From: Boothiomyces macroporosus
Taxonomy: Eukaryota > Chytridiomycota > Chytridiomycetes > Rhizophydiales > Terramycetaceae
Direction: 5' to 3'
DNA: 64,000 nt
NCBI GenBank assembly: GCA_027604185.1
Contig: JADGKB010000021.1
Span: forward strand, 62,001-126,000
Shown: positions 54,704-64,000 of the stretch, in pieces
Layout of the letters: each line of letters starts with the position of its first letter
Numbering within the stretch: position 1 is the stretch's first letter
Program-made: the position numbers and the translations under genes
Notes under the pieces: generated by a model
Database searches by the model: none
Seen by the model: the letters and a program-made list of their open reading frames with translations, nothing else
What the model was told of the DNA's origin: nothing

Positions 54704-55112
54704 ATGAAACAAAAACGAAGAAAGTTAGAGTCTGATGATGACGAGGAAACAGAAATTGTTATTCCACAGAAACAGAAAAGAAAGGCTGGAATGTCGTTGG
54801 ATGCTCTGACTGAGAAACCCAAACTAAAAGAAGAGACGATTATTGGCCAACTGATACAGCATGATGAAATCAAGCACAAGCTATTGAAAGAGGAAAAGAA
54901 AATCTCTATGGAATTGTTTGATTTGGGAGTCTTGTAATTGCTACTAATGTAGATCCAAATTGAAGAATATAGAAAGCACAGAGCAAGCAAAGAGCAAGTT
55001 ATTTATGAATGAGAAAAAGAAACTCGAGAAAGAGAAATTAAACGTAGAGATTAAGCAGAGATCCAGGGATGAATTAGTTTTGGAACTGTTTAAAAAGCGA
55101 TCATGGAAATAA
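54704..55112 (+). CDS. Small charged coiled-coil protein, unknown
   Basis: Two exons (intron 54934-54952, 19 nt) encode 129 residues. The N-terminus is basic then acidic (KQKRRKLESDDDEETE) with a nuclear-localisation-like PQKQKRKA; the rest is a long charged helix (LLKEEKKISMELF, then NEKKKLEKEKLNVEIKQRSRDELVLELFKKR). No family recognised. Probably nuclear. Confidence 0.6.
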
Positions 55113-55264
55113 ATTTAATTTACCTTTATACATGTGATATAGGGAAAATCAGGTGGTAGAACTAGAGTTTATCCACCCAACCAACCCTTGCGTAAGAGCG
55201 CCGTCGGGAAACCAATTCCGCTGCGTAAAATCCTGCAATTAATAACTAAGAGACTATTTTATTT

Positions 55265-56250
55265 TTAATTTTGGTAATATTGCCCATAATATTGATTATT
55301 TGGTGGGAGCTGTTGGTTTTGAAGAGGTGGGTATGGGTTCTGTGGATAGTTCATTACCTGTGGGTTTGGTCTAGGATATTGATAGTTTTGCATCATTGGA
55401 TATCCCTGTAATTGTTGCATTTGCAACATTTGCTGCTCTTGCTGCTTCAATTGCATTTGATACAAAGCTTGGGCATCAAAATTAGAATAGTTGTTGAGCT
55501 GTAAATTTCCGTTTGAAGATTGTCTAGGAAGAGAAGCGCTGGATACTACTGCTGGTCTCTGAGTTTGAGTAGTTCTAGGCAAGGACATGCTTGATCTATA
55601 ACTCCATTCATCTATACTAGCAAAATTCTTTCCTGTTGCAGTGGTTCCGGTCGCTGCGAGATTCAAAACCAAGTACAACGCATTTCCAACGCTGCTACGA
55701 TCTACTGAAATCTTGTTTGTAAGCACATCAAACCAAGTTGCGTTTTGGCCATGCCATTTTGCGTGACGCTCCTTGTCTTCTTGGACAGACCATCCTACCA
55801 TGTGCTGTGAAATGAGATCAGAAGGAGTAAAACCTCCGTTGAACCTAACATAACAATATACATCGACACTTGGGTCCAAATTTAAAGCACTACCGTATAA
55901 TGGTCCAGGTGCAAACCTGTGGGTTTGATTAAATACAAATTCCTTTTGGCCAACCAGAGAGAAAATGGAAACCTCAGTCATGAAAAGTAAAACTGTGTCT
56001 TGAGCTGGTTGTACAATATTGTTTGGACTTTTTACAATAATAGCGCAAGGAGCGGACCATTCTAAATTAGTGCTTTCCTACCTCCCGTCTTTAAACGAAC
56101 AACTGCTACTCCTTGATCACCTTTGAAGATTGCTATTCCCATTGCGGAATTGATGAATGGGGATGAAATTGCTCCTTGCCGAGGGTCAGCGAAAGCGCTC
56201 AAGGTTTTAGCTGCTAATTGGCATTCCTCACCTGCTGTTAAGGTTGTCAT
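55265..56250 (-). CDS. SYLF-domain protein (Ysc84/SH3YL1-like)
   Basis: Two exons (intron 56062-56081, 20 nt), 321 residues. The N-terminal 190 residues look like a SYLF (DUF500) lipid-binding fold: ECQLAAKTLSAFADP, GIAIFKGDQGVAVVRLKTG, WSAPCAIIVKS, DTVLLFMTE. The C-terminal 110 residues are Gln/Asn/Pro/Tyr-rich (QQEQQMLQMQQLQGYP), low complexity, replacing the SH3 domain of Ysc84. Known family role: phosphoinositide binding and actin regulation at endocytic sites. The start is the ATG at 56250; a longer frame lacks an ATG. Confidence 0.75.
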
Positions 56251-56386
56251 TATTGCTTTTGGCAAAAATTCTGGAGGTTAGGGTTGCTTTTTCGCCAAGC
56301 CACAATGGTTGGGTCTGGACGCATCAATATTAAACATTTAATTAAAATCTATAGGTCCATTATGGTAGAAATAAGACAAGTTCCAA

Positions 56387-56627
56387 TCATGACACGAAAG
56401 GATAGATCTCGTTTTGGTTAATACCGCTGGTTAAAATTCTCTCCCAAAGATTTTCCACCTTGAAAACTGTCCTCCTTATTACAATTAACCGCTCAAAAAC
56501 CATTAGATATGTGGTGGACTTTGCTCCACCATTTTTAATTTCCATTTTAATGCTTTTAATTTTGATATCAAAAACGCAACCCCCAGGCGTTTTTCCTGTG
56601 ATTATGGGGGAGTACACGACCAGTCAT
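56387..56627 (-). CDS. Candidate small gene, unknown
   Basis: A 7-nt first exon with an ATG, a 25-nt GT-AG intron (56596-56620) and a 69-codon second exon would encode 71 residues (KTPGGCVFDIKIKSIKMEI onward, then VFERLIVIRRTVFKVENLW). The second exon stays open only on this strand and has coding-like composition, but there is no homology support. It lies head to head with the alpha/beta hydrolase at 56804. Confidence 0.25.
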
Positions 56628-56803
56628 ATGTCAAACACCTTTGATGCTAACCCAGTGTGCACACTACAGCTGGTTTTGGTTAAAATATCTCCTTTGACTA
56701 CATGAAACACCAAGGAAAATAGTTGAATTCGAAAGCGATCGATGTATTAACCGGACGCCTTTTACCACAAGTAACCTACTGCCCTCTATTCAATCCATTG
56801 AGC

Positions 56804-57880
56804 ATGCGTTTGTATTACCATCGGAGAATTAGTAGGAAGGTAGCACAAAATATAAAGATCGGTGCTCTTCGGCCGTTTCAGTATAAAATTACAGAGTTTT
56901 CAAAAAGCATTACAATGCCAGCCCAAGAAGTCGCCGCTGATCAAGGATGTGGGTTCTTTACTACAACTCCAGTTAAAGTAGGCCATTGCCCCATTAAGGA
57001 CTACTCTTTGAACTATGAAATTCATGGCACTGGCCCAATCAAAGTTATGTGTGTAATGGGATTCATGGCATCAATGGCAGGCTGGAGTGAAGTTTTAAAC
57101 TATTTCCTTAAAGGCTACGATTTCAAAAAGGAAGCTTCTGATTTCCAGTTCTTGGTGTTTGATAATAGAGGAATCGGCCACTCCACCAATGGAAGCTTTG
57201 GATTTTACAGTACAAGTGGAATGGCACTGGATGCCGCCAAGTTATTAGAGCATGTAGGATGGACAGAAGAGAGGTCCGTTCATTTGTGTGGGATTTCAAT
57301 GGGCGGGATGATTTCATTGGAGCTAGCCTCGTTGATACCAACTAGATTCCGCAGCTTGAATCTTCTCGTTACCTGTGCCAAACACAGACCACCACCAAAC
57401 CATCGCTTCACTAGTGAAAAGACTATCTTGAAGCCAACCAAAACTGTTGATGATAAAGTAGCAGGATTAGTATCACTCGTTTTCTCTGATCAAGAATGGC
57501 TGGACTCTGCTGATGAACGATATCCAGAGTTCAAAACAAACAGGGAAAGGATTAGCGCTGGATTAAAGAATCGAATGGAAAAAACCAAGGTGCCAGGTCT
57601 AAAGACGCTATTTGGACAAGGCATGGCAGTTAGAAGACACAATGTTTCAAAAGAGAGGTTGGTCGCTATTGGCAAGGAGATTCCAGATATTATTGCCTTA
57701 TCTGCCACCGCGGATGTTATGATTGATCCCGAATGTACCACCTATTTGGGTCAAACGATCCCATGTAAAACAGTATTCTTTACAAGCAAGGGCCACAATA
57801 TTATTTGCGAAGCAGAGTTGGAAACCTGCCGTGAACTAGAAGCCAACTTTGCTAACGGAGAGAAAAGATGGGCAAAGTAA
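56804..57880 (+). CDS. Alpha/beta hydrolase (copy 1), N-terminally extended
   Basis: Single exon, 358 residues from the ATG at 56804. Hydrolase fold: YEIHGTG (strand start), FDNRGIGHS, nucleophile elbow CGISMGGM (Ser), Asp in ATADVMIDP, His in SKGHNII. Same family as the gene at 58055, but 37 residues longer at the N-terminus, and that extension (RLYYHRRISRKVAQNIKIG) looks like a mitochondrial presequence. The internal ATG at 56915 would give the length of copy 2. Substrate unknown; ester or epoxide hydrolase-like. Confidence 0.82.
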   Translation: MRLYYHRRISRKVAQNIKIGALRPFQYKITEFSKSITMPAQEVAADQGCGFFTTTPVKVGHCPIKDYSLNYEIHGTGPIKVMCVMGFMASMAGWSEVLNYFLKGYDFKKEASDFQFLVFDNRGIGHSTNGSFGFYSTSGMALDAAKLLEHVGWTEERSVHLCGISMGGMISLELASLIPTRFRSLNLLVTCAKHRPPPNHRFTSEKTILKPTKTVDDKVAGLVSLVFSDQEWLDSADERYPEFKTNRERISAGLKNRMEKTKVPGLKTLFGQGMAVRRHNVSKERLVAIGKEIPDIIALSATADVMIDPECTTYLGQTIPCKTVFFTSKGHNIICEAELETCRELEANFANGEKRWAK

Positions 57881-58054
57881 ACATTTGTATTTTTTTAATT
57901 TTATTTATGCAACACCATTCGATAATTTCGTTCATGTGAATGCTAGCTTCGCGAATGTTCCGTTTCCCTATTGTGATTGATTTGAATTGATGGAAGCCGG
58001 CCGAACGTGTTTTATGGTCACTTGAGCAAGTCTGAAACTTTCCAAAAATTAAAA

Positions 58055-59023
58055 ATGTCTATACAACCTCTTGATTTTGAAAAAGGATGTGGATTTTTCA
58101 CTACTAAGCCAGCAAAAGTAGGGCATTTCATCATAAACGATTACGCTTTAAACTATGAAATTCACGGCACTGGGAAAACCAAAGTTTTGTGTGTGATGGG
58201 ACTGATGTCTTCTATGGCTGGCTGGAAAGAAGTTTTAAACTATTTCCTTAAAGGCTACGATTTCAAAAAGGAGTCATCTGATTATCAATTTTTGGTGTTT
58301 GATAATCGTGGTGTTGGACACTCAACCAACGGATCGTTTGGCAGATATACTACTAGTGGTATGGCCAAAGATGCTGCAGAACTATTAAGGCATGTTGGAT
58401 GGACCGACGACCGCTCTGTACATTTATGTGGAATTTCGATGGGAGGAATGATTTCCCTTGAACTAGCCTCACTTATTCCTAAACGATTCAAGTCGCTCAA
58501 CCTTTTAGTGACTTGCGCTTCTCACAGACCTACACCAGGATACTTTTTGCACAGTGAACTTTCCTTGTTAAAGCCAACTAAAAATATGGATGACAAAATT
58601 AACGTGCTCATGTCGCTGCTGTTCTCTGACGAAGACTGGCTCAATGCCAATGATGCTAGATATCCAGAGTACAAAACAAATAGGGAAAGGGTGTTTGCTA
58701 CTTTGAAATACCGCATGCAGCGAACCCGTGCACCGGGTATATATACTTTTCTTGGACAAGGACTAGCAGTGAAAACACATTACGTGTCCAAAGAACGATT
58801 AAACGCTATCGGAAAGGAGATCCCAGACTGTGTTGCGATTGCGGGAACAAAAGATGTAATGATTGATCCAGCTTGCACAAAAGAACTAGGAGATCACCTC
58901 AATTGCAAAACTGTATTTTTGGAAGACAAAGGCCATGTAATTATCTCTGAAGCTGATTTGGAGACCTGTAAAGAACTGGAAGAAAACTTTACCAATGCTG
59001 AGAAACGATGGGCCAAACTTTGA
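58055..59023 (+). CDS. Alpha/beta hydrolase (copy 2)
   Basis: Single exon, 322 residues, tandem duplicate of the gene at 56804-57880. Catalytic elements are conserved (CGISMGGM, FDNRGVGHS, GTKDVMIDP, DKGHVII). Nucleotide stretches around TTTTAAACTATTTCCTTAAA are nearly identical between copies, so duplication or conversion was fairly recent. No N-terminal extension: it starts MSIQPLDFEKGCGFF, suggesting a cytosolic isoform. The stop TGA runs into AATAAA. Confidence 0.85.
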   Translation: MSIQPLDFEKGCGFFTTKPAKVGHFIINDYALNYEIHGTGKTKVLCVMGLMSSMAGWKEVLNYFLKGYDFKKESSDYQFLVFDNRGVGHSTNGSFGRYTTSGMAKDAAELLRHVGWTDDRSVHLCGISMGGMISLELASLIPKRFKSLNLLVTCASHRPTPGYFLHSELSLLKPTKNMDDKINVLMSLLFSDEDWLNANDARYPEYKTNRERVFATLKYRMQRTRAPGIYTFLGQGLAVKTHYVSKERLNAIGKEIPDCVAIAGTKDVMIDPACTKELGDHLNCKTVFLEDKGHVIISEADLETCKELEENFTNAEKRWAKL

Positions 59024-59098
59024 ATAAATATGTAATCTTGCATATAATTTAAGCTTCCTGTGTTCAATGGTGTGATGTGGAACAATAAATGTTTCGAA

Positions 59099-59139
59099 AT
59101 AAACATGAAAATAAACATGAAAATAAACATGAAAATAAA
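59099..59139 (+). repeat. 12-bp tandem repeat, about 3.4 units
   Basis: ATAAACATGAAA repeated in the short convergent space between the hydrolase and the DHA2 transporter. Each unit contributes an AATAAA-like word and may act in 3' end formation. Confidence 0.8.
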
Positions 59140-59161
59140 TGTATTAAATACTATGAAAACA

Positions 59162-60841
59162 CTAAGCTTCAACAAGAGCAACAATCGGCTCGTCTTTGCC
59201 CGTTGGTTTCTTTTCAGAAAAGAATTCTTGTACGAATATACCAGTCAGGAAAATCAAACATGCAAGTGGGATAGAATAGTAATATACAAATCCTAAGGAG
59301 TTGGCGATACCAGATCTAACAGTGTCAACATCTTTTAAGCTTGGAATGATACTTGGATTTTGAGACACTTCTGCTGCAAGCTGATCTCCAAGGTTCTGAG
59401 ATAATCTATTGGTGAAGATTGTACCAGCAACTGCAATACCAACAGTACCACCCAAATTCATGCAAAAGTTGGAAGTTGATGTTGCCACTGCAATGTTGTT
59501 ATATCCGACTGATGCTTGAATTCCCAAAATACGAACCTGAATGATCGAACCAATTCCAACACCAGCAATCAATAAATAAATGATTTCTTGCCACAGGTGA
59601 GTATCTGGAGTAAGGGTGGAGAGCAGCACTTGTCCAGTAACAAGGAAGACTGGCCCAATCAAAAGGAAAATTTTGTAGTGTCCGGTTCTTGAAATCAATT
59701 GTCCAGAAAGAATAGACAAGAAAACTACACCGAAAATCATTGGGATTGATTGCAATCCAGATACTGTGGCAGAATCTCCATATACCAACTGGAAGAATGT
59801 TGGGACGTAGTAGTTGATACTGAAGAAGCAGTTTCCTAGCAAGAAGGCAATGAACAATAAGAGCGGTACTGATCTGTTTTCAAATAGTCTGGCAGGGATA
59901 AGTGGATTTTGAGCAACCTTTAATTCAACAAAGACAAACGCGGCAAACAATACAAAAGAAACTATGAACAAGGAAATGGTCCTGGCATCGTTCCAAGCCC
60001 ATTGACTACCTCCAAATTGAAGTGGAATCAAGAAACATGTGACTGCACTAACGACGACAATGGTGCCAATGTAGTCAATCTTGTGCAGCTTGGAGGCAAT
60101 ATTTCCTTCAGGAGCTGGGAATTTGAGCATGAATAATACTACACATCCAGTAAAGAACCCAATTGGCAAGTTAATGTAGAAGCACCATCTCCATGAAATT
60201 TGGTCAGTGAAAACACCACCCAACAATGGACCTACAACGCTTGATAATCCAAAGACAGCACCAATAATCCCTTGATACTTTCCTCTATCCCTCAAGGACA
60301 CAATATCTGAAATAATAATCAACGTAGCTGCGAAAATACCACCGCCGCCAATACCTTACATTAGCTAATAAATACCTGCTACCAAGCGACCAATAATCAG
60401 CACAATCATACTAGGGGCAATACCGCAAAGCAAAGATCCAACTTCAAACAGAGTAATAGCAAAAATAAATGTAGCTTTTCGGCCAAAAATATCACAGAAT
60501 GAACCATAAGTTGGAGAGAATGCTGTAGAAGTCAAAAAGAATCCAGTTCCGATCCAGGAAATTTGATCAAGAGCTTGAAATTCTTCAGCAATAGCAGGAA
60601 TGGCAGTGGAAACAATCGTTGTATCCAATGCTACAAGGAAAATCGCCAACACCAACGAAACAAAAACCGTGATAAATTCAGGTGTGGTGAGCTTTACAGT
60701 GACAGCATCTGGGTCAGTCTTTGACTGCAAAACAGGACTTGAAGTTCTAGGTTTATCGGTGCTGGTTATTGTGCTGTTAGAGTCTCTCACGTCGTTTGTT
60801 GGAGGCTTTTCAGCAAAGTCTGATATGTCAGTTCCAGTCAT
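59162..60841 (-). CDS. MFS drug:H+ antiporter, DHA2 (14-TM) family
   Basis: Two exons (intron 60355-60375, 21 nt, acceptor AAG) encode 552 residues. A Ser/Thr-rich cytosolic N-terminus is followed by about 14 hydrophobic segments. Signatures: LDTTIVSTAIPAI in TM1, motif A-like GSFCDIFGRKAT, and GPLLGGVFTDQISWRWCFYINLPIG, the DHA2 motif C/interdomain block. Known role: export of drugs or small toxic compounds at the plasma membrane or vacuole in fungi. A TATAAAAA at 60874 is 33 bp before the ATG. Confidence 0.93.
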
Positions 60842-61343
60842 AATTAGTTTTTAAAGAATTTGGCAATTTTTATACTTTCAGGTCGGGTATTGGCTGTGGC
60901 GCGTCAGCCACACTGTTTTGAGTGGAAAAAATCAATGAAAAAAAGGATGTATAAAAAAGCCTTACTGTAGAATCGTGCTTCGGATTATCTGGTCATCGGA
61001 TTCCGTAGAACTATTGAATTTTCCCGATCTTATTGCTGGGAGAAACCGAATATTAATGTTACCCATTATCAAACAAAAAACTAGGAGTCATCTCGGGCAT
61101 CCGTTTTGGAATGTGTCACATCTTTGGCGGATACAATAATTTACATTTATTCCCTTGCCGTTGATCTACAATAATAATTGTTGCGGGATTATGTACTTGA
61201 TGTATCCGTCTTGGATATCCGTACGTTTATTGCTCCCAATTTTGTTGGAAAGTTGAGATTTGAGAATTAGTGGAGTCGAAACCCGCTTTTTTACCGATTG
61301 TTCACTGGGCGCCAAACGGCATTAGGATTGTTTATTAAGTTAT
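60842..61343. other. Intergenic, 502 bp
   Basis: Upstream of the DHA2 transporter and downstream of the GH26 gene. No coding frame. Several CGG/CCG-containing words and GATATCCG/GGATATCC-like inverted motifs occur near 61207-61220, which could be regulator sites. No RNA gene found. Confidence 0.4.
60867..60874 (-). promoter_or_regulatory. TATA box of the DHA2 transporter
   Basis: TATAAAAA on the minus strand, 33 bp before the ATG at 60841. Confidence 0.55.
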
Positions 61344-62869
61344 CTACACAAGTAATTGAAGAATAGCAGCAATCAGTAATGACAGCGAAACTGATTTATG
61401 CGTTTTAGCAGGTGAATATTCATATGCACCAGTTAAATTACTTGCATGTTTGAATTTTGCTGCATGGCCCAAAGAGTTTATCATTGCATCATTGGCCCAC
61501 ACGACTTTTTTCCCTAATGGTCCTGACATGTCTTGCTTGAATGCTTCCAGAACTAGATCATCTTTTGCACCGCCATCATTACCAAATGGAGACTGGATAT
61601 TGGTGCCTTGGCCTAGAGTAGTAAAGTCCCTCCACGTTGTTTCTTCATATTTGATATACTCAAAAAAGCAGATTGATTTGAATTTTGGGTATAACTCTAG
61701 AAAGGTCGAATTGAAAAACTGTCTCCACCAAGCTTGCTTGATTTTCATTCTGCTTTCTGGATCACTGCGTTGGGGCAAAACAGCATTACCACCTGGTTTG
61801 GATACATACAAATGAACCGCTGCTCCAGTTTCTGATACCATAAATGGCTTTCCACCTGTTGACTTTGAATGTGGAGAGCCACCACTTCCATTTCCAGAAA
61901 ACATTTCATAGAAATTGTACCTGCCAAAAGTTGTTTTTTCTCTTCCGATCATAACATCTTCAAACCACCCCTGTGTTGGGATGTCATTCGTTTCCCATGG
62001 ATACTCTCTTCCATAATGGTACAACTATGTTAGTAAAGAGTACTGATAAGCCAACCCAGTCCACCCATTCATCTCCAGGATAATAAGGTGTGAACGGGTC
62101 ATCTTTATAATCCCAAAGTCCGTCGCCATTTGAATCTAATGAAGGGTCCATTCTGAATGTATCTTGGTAAGATATTTCTTTTCCATCATTCAAATATAAC
62201 GGCGAACTTGGCCAAGGGTATCCATTTGGTGAATTAGGTGCCCAGATTAACGCAAGATATCCATCTTTGGATACTTTTCTGACTGCTTTTGCAAATCTAA
62301 TCCATCCTTCTATAAACTTTTTCGGCTGCCGTGAATATCCAAACCAATATCCATTCATTTCTGATGCGTACCTGATAAATACTCTTCTACCAGCATGTGT
62401 AGCGTACCCTACATATTTGCACAACGTATCGAGTGCATCTTCCGATACTGCATCCATTCCATCTTTTGGGTATAAAGTTAAATATAGAATTGCATCAGTG
62501 TTGGTATCGTCAATACCGCTGAATATCCTGTCCAATGCTGAAGTATCAATTGTGGCTCCAATATCAGTATCACCTACATTATTTTCAATTACCTTGAAAT
62601 AACACTAGTTTCCTTCCCACTCGTTCATTAGTTCGTGAAGGTGTGTCTGGATCCTGCCACCACGACCCTAGATAAACACCGTCTTCAGGCTCTAAAGGTG
62701 CCAATTCCTCTGCCTTGAAATTACTTGGGTTTCCTCTCATCCTGTAAGAGTACCATAATCCATTGTTTTTTATTGTAGGAGTTCCTGTAAATGATAGTTG
62801 AATAGAGTTAATCCATTATTACTAGTTTAGTTTTGCGAATGCACCAATAATAAGGAATTCAAATCGCAT
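61344..62869 (-). CDS. GH26-like secreted glycoside hydrolase, GPI-type
   Basis: Four exons; introns 62574-62592 and 62025-62043 (19 nt) are firm. The 60-nt first intron (62785-62844) and the short first exon with an ATG at 62869 are tentative. About 475 residues. GH26 features: GVYLGSWWQDP, ILYLTLYPKDG, acid/base Glu in RYASEMNGYWFGYSR, APNSPNGYPW, and nucleophile Glu in MVSETGAAVHLY. The C-terminus is a GPI-type tail (SVSLSLLIAAILQLLV). Known family activity: beta-1,4-mannanase and related endo-glucanases. Wall- or surface-bound action on host or own polysaccharide is inferred. Confidence 0.8.
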
Positions 62870-63161
62870 TTTTAATTTTGTAAAGTTTTTAGTGGCTCGC
62901 TTGGACCCCCACCTCCCAATCAATGGACACTAGAATAATTAAACATTGGAATTGGTCTCCTGCTGAAATTATGATTTATTGGAAAGTAGTTCATTCGTCT
63001 TGATTGGTTTTTTAGAGATAAAATCGGTTAATATTAAGGGGGCCGAATCCCAAGGACCAATTCCTTTTGTCCAGGACAACTCTTGGAGATATCTGTATCA
63101 ATGTTATTTGAGGAACAAATTCTCATTGCTATGTTAAAAGCTATATATTTATTCAATTACA

Positions 63162-63527
63162 TTATTCTTCAACTTGATCGACAACAGCAAGATGTTGATA
63201 GATGGTCTCGATTTGAGGGATGGCGCCTTTCAACCCGCTGGTCAAGAATGTCACTATAGCATCTGCACTTTCGTTTGCTTGTTCCATGATTCTGGATCTA
63301 GAAGCAAGAGAGTCGAATGGAGCGCCTAGGGCTTTATTAACTTCAACTTGTGTACTAAGGGATAGAGAGTCAATTTCGCTGAATAGCTTTGATAGCAGCT
63401 GAATGTTTGTTCCGTAGAGAGGGAATGATTTAAGAGTGTTGAATTGATTAGTGGTTGGCAGCTCTGCGACAATCTTCTTGCCTAGAACGATGATTGCTTT
63501 CAAGCCAGAGTGATCAGATGCAGTCAT
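63162..63527 (-). CDS. Small helical protein, unknown
   Basis: Single exon, 121 residues, no signal peptide, mostly amphipathic helix (LYGTNIQLLSKLFSEIDSL, NESADAIVTFLTSGLKGA). Family not recognised. TATAAAAA at 63564 lies 37 bp before the ATG, and the stop is followed by AT-rich sequence with polyadenylation-like words. It may be a small cytosolic structural or regulatory protein. Confidence 0.6.
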   Translation of the reverse strand: MTASDHSGLKAIIVLGKKIVAELPTTNQFNTLKSFPLYGTNIQLLSKLFSEIDSLSLSTQVEVNKALGAPFDSLASRSRIMEQANESADAIVTFLTSGLKGAIPQIETIYQHLAVVDQVEE

Positions 63528-64000
63528 AGTGATTAAAATCTAGGGGGATTTTTTTGTTTTTATAGCTTCTGATCCATCCTCCGTATGGCTGTGAGGGTGG
63601 TGTGTAATAAAGCTGCAAATGGATAAATGAAAGCCGATAAAATAAGCTCGACCAATAAAAACACACCGATAAGAAATTTCGTGGGGTCGATTAGTCAAGT
63701 CTTCTCTAGTCATGTGATAGAAAAAGACTAAATTTCCTTTAAATCCAATCCATGCATTGAACCATGAGACCAAGCGGTAGATTTACACTCGAATATCCTT
63801 TCAGTACTTTGAACCAACTCTCGTGAAGAATAGGAAAGCAGTTTGCAGATACTATTCAGCATGACTAATCCGATGATTCATTCTCACTACAAGAGGAAAT
63901 TAAATGATTGGCCCCACACGGATATACTATATTGGTCCAGAAATAATATCCGATCACTAAAACCCAGTTGGCTAGTCTTGATTTGCACATTACGCTTTCC
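63528..64000. other. Intergenic or gene flank to window end
   Basis: Holds the promoter of the 63527 gene, then 430 bp without a supported frame. A minus-strand open stretch (63540-63773) overlaps the promoter and has no family resemblance. Confidence 0.4.

Noticed and set aside
61270..61290. GGAGTCGAAACCC stretch resembling a tRNA T-arm
   Set aside because: No matching acceptor stem, D-arm or anticodon arm upstream.
1..64000. tRNA, 5S rRNA, U6 and CRISPR-like arrays
   Set aside because: Read through for B-box (GGTTCGAAxCC-like) and conserved U6/5S words and for regularly spaced repeats; none found. A dedicated covariance search was not possible.

Overview
The window is a gene-dense eukaryotic nuclear locus. 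By eye it is AT-rich, with about 40 protein genes in 64 kb on both strands. Its defining trait is the introns: most genes are interrupted, and nearly every intron I could place by frame and homology is only 19-23 nt long (GTA...YAG, often with a (C/T)TAA(C/T)-like box just before the acceptor). The standard genetic code fits. The gene set mixes fungal-like traits (DUF3455 secreted/GPI proteins, a 14-TM DHA2 drug:H+ antiporter, a GPI-type GH26 glycosidase, SYLF protein, Yih1) with genes kept in deep opisthokonts (Elongin C, NOL11, MSH5, MFAP1). Together with Crinkler (CR) type effectors, this suggests an early-diverging holomycotan such as a Rozella/aphelid/chytrid-grade lineage. That placement is inference; I cannot name the species.

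Layout: 1-4.2 kb, the end of an ankyrin gene, two tandem Tim44 genes and an ORT1-like mitochondrial carrier. 4.8-6.1 kb, two small basic paralogues. 6.3-17.3 kb, Snf7/Vps32, acyl-protein thioesterase, a peroxisomal ABCD half-transporter, TXNDC17, a nuclear disordered protein, a three-KH RNA-binding protein, a second ORT1-like carrier and a BCS1-like AAA ATPase. 17.4-25.2 kb, an accessory island with two CR effectors (nuclease-kinase and NTPase-nuclease), a trypsin-fold protein, several transposase relics and a perfect 176-bp inverted repeat. 25.2-46.7 kb, housekeeping genes: MED15, NOL11, a second KH protein, NFS1 (whose single long intron holds a C/D snoRNA candidate), Vps39/TGFBRAP1, GlnRS, ADCK1-type ABC1 kinase, cytochrome c, Elongin C, a SEL1-repeat protein, MFAP1 and MSH5. 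46.7-64 kb, secreted and surface functions: a Cys-rich secreted protein, RING-vWA, Yih1, three tandem DUF3455 proteins, a shugoshin-like coiled coil, SYLF, two tandem alpha/beta hydrolases, the DHA2 transporter and GH26.

Genes are packed with very short spacers. Divergent starts can lie 68 bp apart and convergent stops 24 bp apart. TATA boxes tend to sit about 29-38 bp before the ATG and AATAAA is often at or on the stop codon, so transcript leaders and tails must be very short. Several genes come as paralogous pairs or triples (Tim44, ORT1-like carriers, KH proteins, small basic proteins, alpha/beta hydrolases, DUF3455). Paralogues keep intron positions, which is strong internal support for the gene models.
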